A stretch of DNA of 64,000 nucleotides, taken from Incurvaria masculella (lineage: Eukaryota; Arthropoda; Insecta; Lepidoptera; Incurvariidae). The translations under genes and the position numbers were made by a program. Under the pieces are notes generated by a model. That model ran no database searches and was not told the DNA's origin. It was given only the letters and a program-made list of their open reading frames with translations. The stretch spans positions 5,704,001 through 5,768,000 of the forward strand of contig OX335650.1 in NCBI GenBank assembly GCA_946894095.1. The letters run 5' to 3'. This document shows, piece after piece, positions 33,555 through 44,075 of the stretch (positions within the stretch are counted from its first letter, which is position 1; each line of letters begins with the position of its first letter).

Positions 33555-34298
33555 TCACACTTTGTGCTGGTCATTTAAAAACAACTGTTTTGCCCTAATT
33601 GTGACCTTTTTAAAAACTTTGCTGTAGAGAGATACATATGACTTAAGGTCTGTACTTTTGTTTAACTTCAATAAATCATACAATAGAAATAATTTTTCCT
33701 TTGAAACCATGATACCACGTGTAGCCCACTCTGCAAACTTTTTTTTGTTCGATATTTTTATGCGTTTTAGTGGCATATGCATATTTACATAATTCATGAA
33801 GGTATTAAAAAACTGTTTAAAAGAGATTTTTTCAGAAACCTTACCAAATTCAGTATTCAAGTCCATATTTAAGGATTCAATTCTATGCTTATTTACAGTT
33901 CTTGTCACTTTGAATGAATGTGTGACATTCATTTTGCATTCATTTTTTACAGTTATCAACTGGGCATAATGGTCTGACTGTATACCTGTAAATACCTTTG
34001 ATCCATGGACTTGACTATCAGTAAAAATATTATCTATACACGATGCACAAGTGTTAGTCACCCTCGTGAACTCAAATATTGTTTGTTGAAGCAAAAAACT
34101 ATCGAATAAATCCGAAAATTCATGTTTTCCCCCTGCATCTAATGAGAAATTTACGTTAAAGTCCCCACATACTATTACTGATTTGCTATTGTTTTTATTA
34201 ATTTTGTATAAACATTCTTCTAGTTTTTCTATAAAAAAGGATATGTTTCCTGAAGGAGACCTATAAACACATAAAACCATTCGGTTTGGATTTTTCAA
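33555..34298 (-). pseudogene. LINE apurinic endonuclease segment, inverted relative to the RT
   Basis: 248 codons of the C-terminal part of an exonuclease/endonuclease/phosphatase domain, which nicks target DNA in non-LTR retrotransposition. Visible motifs: VYRSPSG at residues 11-17, CGDFN at 44-48 (catalytic Asp and Asn), SCIDNIF at 86-92 and the terminal SDH at 108-110. The sequence then continues into the linker that leads toward an RT (KKVTIRAKQLFL). The N-terminal catalytic Asn/Glu part is missing. The RT half of what may be the same element lies on the opposite strand from 34560, so it cannot be translated together. Confidence 0.9.
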
Positions 34299-34301
34299 AA
34301 A

Positions 34302-34413
34302 AACAAAAGTATGCAGACACAGATATTTGCTACTTTATGTTAGATATTAAATATCAATTTAATTGGAATAGCGGTTTCCAGATAATTTTTACGTAGCTTA
34401 CGGGCCGTTCTTA
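34302..34413. repeat. Flank repeat Y, copy 1
   Basis: atgcagacacagatatttgc through ttagatattaaatatcaatt to gcttacgggccgttcttaa. The copy at 37407-37556 has the same order and ends gcttacgggccgaccttaa. Confidence 0.6.
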
Positions 34414-34429
34414 ACAAGCCAGTAAGGAA

Positions 34430-34515
34430 TATGAATGGGGAAGAAAACTCAAAGCTTATTGTAGATGTCGCATCAGCGACCTCACCTTAAATACGTCAAA
34501 ACTGTCATTCCTGTC
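34430..34515. repeat. Flank repeat X, copy 2
   Basis: tggggaagaaaactcaaagc, then gcgacctcaccttaaatacg and tcaaaactgtca. Lies between repeat Y and the RT part of the LINE. Confidence 0.45.
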
Positions 34516-34581
34516 AAGCTTGATTTACGAGTTTTTAGATCAAAGATGTCCGCGATGATGCATTTAGAATAAGGTTTAGAG

Positions 34582-34843
34582 GAAAAGAAAAGCTTTTATT
34601 TGTCTTCAAGAAAAATTAAGGGACAGAATACTAAATTCCGAAAACAAGATTAAAATGGCCTGGAGTATAATCAAAGAAGAAAAGGGCAAAGCACCTATTA
34701 TTGAAAATACTCAACTCAAATTAAAAATTGGGGCAGACATTGTATCTGATGGTTGTAAGATTGCAAATTACTTCAATAAATACTTCACTTCAGTGGCTAA
34801 AACCTCAACAAATAAAATTGATTTGAGTTTCAGCGACATCTAA
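34582..34843 (+). pseudogene. LINE ORF2 linker between endonuclease and RT
   Basis: An open frame reading KAFICLQEKLRDRILNSE, then KIKMAWSIIKEEKGK and CKIANYFNKYFTSVAK, the stretch that precedes the reverse transcriptase in Jockey/CR1-type LINEs. The frame is ended by the palindromic tRNA-like insertion that begins at about 34821. Confidence 0.75.
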
Positions 34844-35131
34844 GCATTGTACTCAGATTTTGAAAATAATCTGAAAAAGTATTGGTCGTGACATTCGTCG
34901 GAAGCAGGACTTGAACCTGCGACCTTTGGATTACATGTCCACTGCTCTAAACCAACTGAGCTATCCCGACAATTACATCAGCCAACGAATTTCTCGATTA
35001 TATTCGAATCGACACAATGCTTCCCCTATCTGTAGTCCTGCTTCCGACGAATGTCATGACCAATACTTTTTCAGATTATTTTCAAAATCTGAGTACAATG
35101 CTTAAAATATAGATGTCGCTGAAACTCAAAT
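34821..35131. repeat. 311-bp palindrome with near-perfect arms, inserted in a LINE
   Basis: Inner arms of 70 bp (34841-34910 and 35035-35104) differ at one position (cgtgacatt against the inverse of catgacatt). Outside them, 21 bp (34821-34841 and 35111-35131) also pair, separated on the right side by six unpaired bases (aaatat). The central 124 bp contain most of a tRNA-like gene. The 3' end of that gene and its trailer lie in the left arm and are repeated, inverted, in the right arm. It interrupts the LINE reading frame. Confidence 0.92.
34896..34970 (-). tRNA. tRNA-like gene, anticodon position TGT (Thr), atypical loop
   Basis: Folds as a complete cloverleaf of 75 nt: acceptor GTCGGGA with TTCCGAC (one G-T pair), D stem GCTC/GAGC, anticodon stem GTGGA/TCCAA (outer pair G-A mismatched), T stem GCAGG/CCTGC with loop TTCAAGT. 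Box A tagctcagttgg and box B ggttcaagtcc are good polymerase III signals, and a TTTTT terminator follows 18 bases after the 3' end (34874-34878). The anticodon loop CATGTAA has A where tRNAs have U33, so decoding is doubtful. No intron. It may be a tRNA pseudogene or SINE head and not a functional tRNA-Thr. Confidence 0.7.
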
Positions 35132-35145
35132 TAATGAGATAACGG

Positions 35146-36796
35146 TAATGTCGTATCCATTAAATACATAAAATTATCAAATAAAATTGACTCCAACACA
35201 CAGTTAGCATTAAATCACCTGCTGGATTATACAGCACGTAGCACTGCATCAGTTACTTTCGGTCCTGTCACATACTTAGAAGTTAAAAACATTCTTAGAA
35301 ACCTTAAGTCTAAACGTTCTCAAGATCTTTGGAATATTTCCCCCAAATTACTAAAGTCATTAACAGGTGTCATAAATCCTCTAAAACAAGTTATAAATCA
35401 ATGTCTAGAAAATGGCACATTTCCCGATTCCCTCAAAATAGCAAAGGTCATACCATTATATAAAAAAAGATGTCACAATAATGTTGAGAATTACCGTCTA
35501 CCAGTTTTCAGCAAGGTTTTTGAAAAAGTTATGGAAAAACGTTTGACTCACTTCTTCACTAAACACGATCTACTAAATTTCAGACAATTTGGATTTCGCA
35601 AAGGTAAGTCAACAGGAGATGCCATTGCATCTATGATAAAAACTTTATTAACATCTTTGGATGATTCTCAGCACACATATGGCATTTTCTGTGACTTATC
35701 AAAGGCATTTGACTGTGTAAGACATGATATATTGTTATTAAAATTAGAGTATTATGGAGTAAGAGAAAAAGAGCTACGTTTATGTGAAACATACCTAGAA
35801 AACAGAAAACAAATATGTGAGGTCAGTGGTATAAAATCGGATGTTGACCCTGTTACAATAGGAGTACCGCAAGGCTCTATCCTTGGTCCATTATTCTTTC
35901 TGATTTATGTGAATGACATTTCCGGTTTAATCGGGCAAGACATAGAACTAGTTATGTTTGCAGATGACATCTCAGTAGTTTTGAAAAACAAAAATATAAT
36001 TGAACTACGGGAGGTTTTCTTGTCAGTAATTAAGTCGCTCACATCATGGTTTGAACACAATAATCTATTGTTAAATACTAATAAAACGAATGTAATGCAT
36101 TTTGTTCTTGGGGCACATAGGCGTAAAAATAATGAAGACGTAACCAATACTGTAGAGGAATTATCGTTAAACATGGCTAATGAATTAACTTTTCTGGGAT
36201 TAATAATTGACAATAGATTCTGCTGGAAACCCCACATAGACAGTCTTGCTGGTAAACTGAGCTCAGCCTGTTATGCCATTAAAAAAATCAAGGAACTCTG
36301 TGGCACGCAAGCTGCAAAAACTGTCTACTTTGCTTACTTCGATAGTCTCATATTGTATGGACTAATGTTTTGGGGAAATGCAGCAGAAGCAAATAGAATA
36401 TTTGTCTTGCAAAAAAGAGCCTTGCGTTGTATTCTTAGCATGAAAGCTATAGATTCTTGTAGGAATGTATTCAGCGAAATAGGAATTATGACCCTACCTA
36501 GCGCATATGTGTATCAAAATATCTGCCATGCTAGGAAATATAAGCACCATAATACCTTAAATGCTGATGTACATGACTACGATACTAGACATAAAACTGA
36601 TTTACAAAATGTTAAGCATAGGTCATCAAAATTTTCAAAAAGTTTTATATGCAATAGTATTAGGTTATACAACAAAATTCCAGAGGAGATTAGGAAATTA
36701 GGAGATAAATGTTTTAAGAGCAAATTGAAATCAGTATTAATAAAAAAAAGCTACTACACTATCCAGGAAGCCTTATTAGATAGAAAACTTGTTTAA
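35146..36796 (+). pseudogene. LINE reverse transcriptase (Jockey/CR1 type), open but headless
   Basis: One frame stays open for about 550 codons. From Met at 35531: GFRKGKST at residues 21-28, motif A CDLSKAFDC with Asp55, GVPQGSILGP at 111-120, and FADD at 143-146 (the catalytic YxDD-type box). The C-terminal domain includes YDTRHKTDLQ and RLYNKIPEEIRKL. Before the Met the usual NYRPISLLPVFSK-type motif reads NYRLPVFSK, an in-frame loss of about four residues. Without an endonuclease in frame and with a palindrome upstream, it cannot make a full ORF2, but the lack of stops implies a fairly young copy. Confidence 0.92.
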
Positions 36797-37345
36797 ATTA
36801 AAGCTCATGACTACATACTTGACCGGGTACCTAACACGGTACTACCAATTAATTTTTTTTTTTATTATTATTATTATTTTCTATTATTATTATTTTCTCT
36901 GACATGGGTACTACATTGTAGTATGAATTTGTTTATTTACTAACTTATATTTAATTTGATAGTACCTTGTATCAAAAATGACGATGGCTTTTTACACCTG
37001 AATAATTTAGATCATAATTCCTATTAATTTAGAATAAGATGTCATTATAGTAGTCAAGAGTTTGCTCCTCACCAATGTATATAATGTTCTTATAATAATG
37101 TTCTTTGTGAGCAGTAGTAATCAATCAATCACTGTAAACTAGTTTGTAAGTATCACTGGAAAAAATAATAATACAATGACCAACCTGACGAAGTTTCTTG
37201 TCGGCTCTTCTTCGCCAGAAGTAATCGAACCGACAGGAAAAAAAAAAGGAAAAAAAAAATGACGAATCCGAGTGTGTAATATACATCTAATGGAGGAAAT
37301 AAATAAACTGAAACTGAAACTGAAACTGAAACTGAATGAAATGAA
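36797..37345 (+). repeat. 3' UTR and tandem tail of the LINE
   Basis: cgatggctttttacacctg, gacgaatccgagtgtgtaat and ataaataaactgaaactgaa with about five actgaa units. The parallel region at 31700-32455 ends in a different short tandem tail, as usual for LINEs without poly(A). Confidence 0.8.
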
Positions 37346-37406
37346 AGAAAAAAGAAAATATTTATACGAATTCTGTTTTCTCTGTGGTTTGACCCAGAAT
37401 AAATTA

Positions 37407-37556
37407 ACAAAAAAAACAAAGACATGCAGACACAGATATTTGTAGCCTAATATTAGATACCAAATATCAAGTAAGTTGGAGCAGTGGTTTTCAAATGATT
37501 AGTAAACTACGTTTGTATGGGAGGCGAAATTTTGTGATGCTTACGGGCCGACCTTA
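37407..37556. repeat. Flank repeat Y, copy 2
   Basis: catgcagacacagatatttg through attagataccaaatatcaag and cagtggttttcaaatgatta to gcttacgggccgaccttaa. It lies just past the LINE tail, in the same orientation as copy 1. Confidence 0.6.
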
Positions 37557-38484
37557 AGGTGTTGAGCTATAAACTTGTAATCAGCTGCATGTTGGTTGAG
37601 TAAAAAAACATCAACAATTCAATTTCCATAAATCGCTACCTTCCTGGTAATTTTAGCTATCGATTGGGTCATTACAGGCAATTAGGAAATATTTAAAAAA
37701 TATTTGGCTAACCATGAAGCGTCAAATAATTCCATAAATTAATTTAATTGATTTTGCACAAAGCACTCAGGGTCCATACGGAAATAAAAATTTGATCACG
37801 TACACGTACGTGATACCAGGGTTCAATTACTTCGGTATCGCAGCGATGGCTCTAATGGAAATCGATTGGTTCCCATCAGTTTAATTGGTATCATTATCGC
37901 GTGGCACGTGCGGAGTTATGTGAGGATGTCTAATTGCACGTCGGAATATCCGTCCCTAATATACTTCAGGTAGTATTCAGGCAAAAATATACAGAGATTC
38001 AAGGTTCCTGGCCGTCCGATAAGGGCGTGATGAGAGCCGATTGCGTTCAGTTTGATAAGGACGTAAGTTAAACAACATTTAATTATGTTTAAAAATAACC
38101 ACAATTAATTTCGATGGTAAAAAAGGTAAATATGTAGGTAGATAATCTAGCTATAATTTCAAGATAAAACTGTAAGCCTCTGGTGTTCTCAAATCAAATA
38201 ATTATTCATAAACGCTCATAAAAAATTTGAACAAAAAATATGAGCGTCAAATATTTACCATTATAGGTGTCAAATATAACTAGACCATCAATGCGTCTTC
38301 CATCGTTTTGAAATTCCAAAATAACTAAGATTTATTTTTAAAATTAAAATGTTTTTGGTTTTACTTACGGAACTAAATGAAATTAGGTATCACGCACTTA
38401 ATGAAAGAAATTGTAACTGCATAGAAAGCCAGACAATACTTTGGGTATAACAATCAGATGAAATGTACGGTTATTTTTTATGTA

Positions 38485-38640
38485 ACTGGCCTAACACACC
38501 ACAAATGATCTAGGTGCCACGCCAGGACCTTCCTTATATTGCTCGGCTACAATTAACTGGATGGGAAACCCGGACACATTTCATTGCCGCTTCGACCATC
38601 TTTCATTCAATGCCATGGTACCAACCCGGGTGGCCGCTTT
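38485..38640 (-). repeat. SINE-A copy, partial
   Basis: ctaggtgccacgccaggacc, ttatattgctcggctacaat, cattgccgcttcgaccatct, aatgccatggtaccaacccg, then a deletion directly into cattccgaactatgaaa. Confidence 0.7.
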
Positions 38641-38714
38641 ACATTCATTCCGAACTATGAAACAGATCGCTAACGTGACGAAATGGACTTACCCAACTCA
38701 CTAAGTTAAATAAA

Positions 38715-38800
38715 GAGGTGTATGAACGGGGCGGGGATCGAATCATGCATGAACGACCTCTTGCATGAAAAAAAAGTCCCTGTGCCCCGAGCTACGAGGC
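38715..38800 (-). repeat. tRNA-like scrap next to SINE-A
   Basis: gtgtatgaacggggcgggga, tcgaatcatgc corresponds in position to the cleaner tRNA-like piece at 46800-46870 (gggccgagattcgaacccg). Too decayed to fold. Confidence 0.3.
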
Positions 38801-40963
38801 ACTCTATGAGTATCGTACAAAGCTGGTCTCGAACCAGGCAGCAAAACTTTAATGAATATATCTTTGCTTTAAGACAGAATATAGATCATTTATCGTAAAA
38901 AAAACGATGTTCTTGCTTAGCATGAATACTTATAAACAGACTGCTTTGGGTAGCTAATTTTATATCTTAAAATCGATAAAACTGGCAGGCAAAACGTTGA
39001 CGTTGATTCGACGTATATTAAACGGACTAACACTTTATATTTATAAAAATTTCCTGCTAACGTAAATTTTATATGAAGCATTCTCGTTTCATTATCAAGA
39101 AGTAACCGCAATTTTTTGGAAATGCTAAAAAGGGTTTCCTATGATTCCTAACTCAGCACCTTTAAACAAAGTACATTGTCATTGTATGCATGTAGATTGG
39201 CCCAGCATGCGGCCGACTTGCCACGGCTTGACGGAGCCTCACTCGACGCAAGCAGGCAAACTCTCAGAAGAGTTTACTTAATAAAATTAATTACTTTCTA
39301 TGAAGTTTATTATATCCACAGGTAAGAATAGGTACTTTAGTTTGAGTTCATTTATTTATGATGGGTGAGTGCGCCATTGTATCGGGTTGAGCCACAGAGT
39401 TTGCATTAAGATTGGCGTGAAGGCAGCGGAAATCGGAGATGAAATTTTTTAGAAATGCATTCTTTGTCCATTGGCGAAGGCACAATTTCGCACGGCGACT
39501 GCCATTAAACTAGCGAAATCGTCTTCCAGGCCCTAACGGTTCCCCATCCCTAAAAGTTGCCAGATTTAAACCATATCACTTGAGAAAGGTTCCGTAATTT
39601 CAGTGAAAAGAATAATATTTATTTAGATAAAATAGACAAGTTTTTTCCAATGTCTTTTAGTCAATATTTTCTAATCTAAAATATATGTCACAAAAAATTA
39701 AACATACAGACATAGCTGTTGACAATTTATTTAAGCATGCAAATTTTTTAAAACCTCGTTTCACTAGGTAAAACGCATGTGAAGAACTTTAAGAGCATGT
39801 TAACAGCTATCACATGTAGTATCGAGAATTGATAGCGTAACGACACTTTTAAGGCATTACAAAGAATACACGAGCATGTGGTTTTCACAGCGATATTGAT
39901 CCTCAAGGCGGTGTTAGAAAATAATTTTACCAAACTAGCGCACTCACACACACACACGCTTTTCACAAAAAGTGAAAAGCGAGATAAAATGCTAAGTTAT
40001 GGACAAATAGTACAAAAAATATGCTATGTGTATAAAATGTGCTTCTTCTCTTTGATATCGGAGAGAAGACGATTATTAAGTTTGCCACAGGACCCTGAAT
40101 TTGTACTTACATTGCTATTTGAGTCTTAATTTTGAATGGCTTTATTTATTGATTTTATTTCAGTATACTGCATTATATGGATAAAAGGTTATTGTTTGTT
40201 TTTTTGTAGAACTGTTCATTTAAATTATTGTAAAATACCGGTCGGTACATTTAAAAACGGAATAAACTATGACATTATTAATACCTGGAAAGATGCATTA
40301 TTGAAGTAATATGCACAGCTAAATTTCCGATCGTGGCTTCATGATTTAGCTATACATTGACCAAACAAGTCGGAGTAACATATGTATCTGGGAGGATATA
40401 ATCTATCTAACATTCTAATCGCTTAAAAGCTTTGCGGGTGCAGACGACGAGACGGTTGGGTTACTTGTAGAGTTTGAAACTTACAACTTAGAAATTGTAG
40501 ACTTATGACTAATGGGAAAGCGCGGTGACCATGAGTTGCGGTAACTCGTAAAGGACATTACTAATTAATTTGTTGAATTGCTAAATAGTATATTACTCAG
40601 TTCTACTTATTAATTAATTAAAGTAATTTCTTATTTAGCGTACATTTTCTTTCTCTTGAGATTCTGTAAGAAAATATTCATGTATTATAAAAATATATTT
40701 ATACTAAATACCATATATATATTTGATTTACGTTTTTCAATCTAATGGACTTTACACGTGAAACACCTACGGATGCCTGATATGCGGAATTTGAAAATAT
40801 AAAATGCAGTGACGTCTGATGGTCACATGACCGCGCCAACGTCGCTATTCTTACAAAGTAACATTTTTTTTTCAACGATGTTAAATAATATTATACAAGA
40901 AATTGGAATTGGAAATTCGATAAAATTCTTCTTAGATTCTAGAATTCTAGAGCTGATTTGGAA

Positions 40964-42005
40964 CAAAGAACCCCGCACAAATCGTATGGGAATTGGCTCC
41001 CGGTCAAATTGGCTGAAATTTGGATATGTTGTTCGTTTCGGCATCCTGAACAAAAGTCTCAATGGGCACAAAGCCCAATTTTGCTTATTTTGGCCGCTAC
41101 GGGGCTCCAAAGCTCCACGGGTTGACCATTATTTACTACTCAAAACGGCGATCTCCTGGCAGTTTAGTATTTGCTACGCTGAGGAAAAAGTACCCTCTCA
41201 TGTTTTTGGGGGGGCTAAATTCAAATCCAATGTCAATATGACAATATTGACAGTTGACAGCTGTCAATTAGTTGTCAACTAGCTGTCAAACAGCGAGAAA
41301 TAAACAAAATCGATAAAATCCACATGTGAATGTAGGTTTTTGAGGTTGCTGAGTTCAAAACTGATGGCCAAAAGACAATAATGACAGTTGACAGCTGTCA
41401 ACTAACTGTCAAACAGCATTTTACAACCAAAATGGATGCAACCCACATGTCAATATACGTTTTTGAGCTTTCTGAGTTCAAAACTGATGTCCAAAAGATG
41501 ATATAGACAGTTGACAGTTGTCAACTAACTGTCAAACAGCATTTGACAGCTAAAGTGGATGAAACCCATGACAGCTGTCAACTGTCATTATTGTCTTTTG
41601 GCCATCAGTTTTGAACTCAGCAACCTCAAAAACCTACATTCACATGTGGATTTTATCGATTTTGTTTATTTCTCGCTGTTTGACAGCTAGTTGACAACTA
41701 ATTGACAGCTGTCAACTGTCAATATTGTCATATTGACATTGGATTTGAATTTAGCCCCCCCGAAAACATGAGAGGGTACTTTTTCCTCAGCGTAGAAAAT
41801 ACTAAACTGCCAGGAGATCGCCGTTTTGAGTAGTAAATAATGGTCAACCCGTGGATCTTTGGAGCCCCGTAGCGGCCAAAATAAGCAAAATTGGGCTTTG
41901 TGCCCATTGAGACTTTTGTTCAGGATGCCGAAACAAACAACATATCCAAATTTCAGCCAATTTGACCGGGAGCCAATTCCCATACGATTTGTGCGGGGTT
42001 CTTTG
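40964..42005. mobile_element. Foldback element, arms of about 437 bp and about 99% identical
   Basis: Left arm 40964-41401 and right arm 41570-42005 are reverse complements. By eye I count about four mismatches, for example ttgttcgtttcgg against ttgtttgtttcgg, and tccaaagctccac against tccaaagatccac. Outer ends begin caaagaaccccgcacaaatc. The 170-bp centre and inner arms contain about three diverged tandem units of roughly 125 bp, each with gacagctgtcaact-type words. The mirrored open frames on the two arms (plus 40809-41282, minus 41983-41687) reflect the inverted repeat and I do not treat them as genes. Confidence 0.93.
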
Positions 42006-42900
42006 GCCCAGTGAAATAGGGGCCTAATATCAATATTTTTTGTGAGTTACTTAAGTTTTTTTTAATATGTTCTGTGTTATTATGAAAAAGTCATGATTGT
42101 AAAATAACTACTACACTCTGGGCATTTTATCAGCGATTTTTATTAGCTAATGAATGAGAGACTACTTCAAAAAAAATCATTCATTCAAAATATCCATAAT
42201 CTCAGAAATAAAGGGTCCTAAATGACAGTTTATGTAAAAAAAATCTCGAAGCTTATGAAAAATAATATCTATCTGTAAAATAATTCTAGTTGTAATAAAA
42301 ATCTGTAATGATTTTATGTTTAATTACAACCCAAAAGTAATTTGCCGCCTCAGGAAATTATTTCATTCAAATGTTACAATTTCTACGTGCGTGGAAAAGG
42401 CGAGCTTTCCATCGAGAAAAACCCGCGGAAATGCAATATTTTTTCGACAACGTCCTGGCGAAAGAAAATTGGCAAATAATAAGACGATGAGGCATCGTTG
42501 ATGCGTTTATCTCCCTTACGAGCGGAGGCACCATGTGGCAGTCCCCTCGCCTCCCCCGCTCGCCCCGCCCGTCCCGCGCCGCCCGTGCCTCCGCCGCCCG
42601 CCCAAAGGAGGCGCGCTGAAAAAATTCATAGAACGTCAAGTGTTTGTAATTCTCTGATATTGTCGGAGGCAGCTGGTGCTGTCGAAAAGTAATCGCTGTG
42701 AAGGGCATAAATGCATTTTCAATTAAATTGAGACAGTGGACATGCATACATTTTCGTTATTATTTCGTTTTAGTTATTCAATATAAAACTTAATTTGTAA
42801 CATTACATGAGATCAATTTGTTTTCTCAAAATTGTATGAGATTCAAATAGCAACTCAGCTCTTCAATCCGATAGATTTTTGGAGGTGTCAGTTTGCGGCG
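42006..42900. other. No gene; GC-rich patch at 42510-42615
   Basis: AT-rich apart from about 100 bp of C-rich, CpG-rich sequence (cgcccgtcccgcgccg and similar). No ORF that I trust. Confidence 0.4.
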
Positions 42901-42940
42901 TTATCTATTCACGTCTGCCAAAGAGGTATTAACCGGCAAT

Positions 42941-43622
42941 GCGATTACGAAGCACTTAACGGGAGAGGTTGATTGTATCTGAAAGCTATTGCGATTACGA
43001 AATGCAAGCACCGGCAACCGCAGTGCGATTACGAAGCACGAAACGGGGGAGGTTGGTTGTATCCGAAAGCTATTGCGATTACAAAATGGAAGCACCGGCA
43101 ACCGCAGTGCGATTACGAAGCACGAAACGGGGGAGGTTGGTTGTATCTGAAAGCTATTGCGATTACGAAATGGAAGCACCGGCAACCGCAGTGCGATTAC
43201 GAAGCACGAAACGGGGGAGGTTGGTTGTATCTGACAGCTATTGCGATAATGAAATGAAAGCACCGGCAACCGCAGCGCGATTACGAAGCACGTAACGAGG
43301 GAGGTTGGTTGTATCTGAAAGCTATTGCGATTACGAAATGGAAGCACCGGCAACCGCAGTGCGATTACGAAGCACGAAACGGGGGAGGTTGGTTGTATCT
43401 GACAGCTATTGCGATAATGAAATGAAAGCACCGGCAACCGCAGCGCGATTACGAAGCACGTAACGGGGGAGGTTGGTTGTTTTTGACAGCTATTGCGATT
43501 ATGAAATGGAAGCACCGGCAACCGCAGCGCGATTACGACGCACGAAACGGGGGAGGTTGGTTGTATCTGACAGCTATTGCGATTATAAAATGGAAGCACC
43601 GGCAACCGCAGCGCGATTACGA
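42941..43622. repeat. Minisatellite, about eight 84-85-bp units
   Basis: Each unit reads gcgattacgaagcacgaaac, gggggaggttggttgtatct, gaaagctattgcgattacga, aatggaagcaccggcaaccg, cagt. The word gcgattacgaa occurs twice per unit. Because 84 is divisible by three, frames stay open through the array on both strands, including 234 codons on the minus strand (43605-42901) made of 28-residue repeats. I call the array and not the frames. A lone inverted piece (gcgtaatcgcactgcgg) lies at 43731-43747. Confidence 0.92.
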
Positions 43623-43859
43623 AGTGAGAAATGAGGTGTAGGTGCTTTTAGTACCCCAAACTGACATATTTTGTACACGAAAACAGTAAGACAATTTGGG
43701 GTAGGTGCGGCACCTGCATCTCATGCCGCGATGCGTAATCGCACTGCGGAACTGGGTAATATTTAGCTAAAATAAGTGTTAATTTCTAGCCAACTCACTT
43801 TTAACAACGATTGCCATGTTTATCGTGGCTCAAAGAAGCTATCGATGTCCAAGGAACTG

Positions 43860-43995
43860 GACATAGCTGTCATATACCGCACCTATTGGCATGATATGAG
43901 CCCGGCTACATTAATTTGGTCGGAAAACAGGGGACATTCATTCGTCATTGCCGCTTTGACGATCCATTGCGATAGAACCCGGGCCATTCACCTAT
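43860..43995 (-). repeat. SINE-A fragment, strongly diverged
   Basis: catataccgcacctattggc, atgagcccggctacattaat, tcgtcattgccgctttgacg and aacccgggc keep the SINE-A order with many changes. Confidence 0.45.
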
Positions 43996-44075
43996 GTGGG
44001 TTTGCAAAAGGCATATTTCAAAACAGGAGTACAACCTAAGCAACAAAGTCGTGGTTTTCGACACCAGAGTCTTTT

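Larger units (their letters stand above)
37560..40960. other. Sparse interval with two SINE remnants, no gene recognised
   Basis: AT-rich intergenic DNA. Aside from the SINE-A piece at 38485-38640 and a tRNA-like scrap at 38720-38800, I see no repeat or ORF with recognisable content. The frame at 39878-40129 is open but unremarkable. Confidence 0.4.

Noticed and set aside
34302..37556. LTR-type element with Y repeats as LTRs around an RT
   Set aside because: The RT is clearly of non-LTR type (FADD box, Jockey/CR1 C-terminus, tandem 3' tail), Y lies outside the LINE tail, and Y shows no TG...CA ends.
40809..41282. 157-codon ORF on the left arm of the foldback and its 98-codon mirror on the right arm
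   Set aside because: They are mirror images of one inverted repeat, without recognisable domains; the DNA-level palindrome explains them.
42901..43605. 234-codon minus-strand ORF of 28-residue repeats
   Set aside because: It arises because the minisatellite period is 84 bp; frames are open on both strands and there is no start context, splice site or non-repetitive domain.
42938..43625. CRISPR-like array
   Set aside because: Units are directly adjacent tandem repeats of 84 bp without unique spacers, and the window is eukaryotic.
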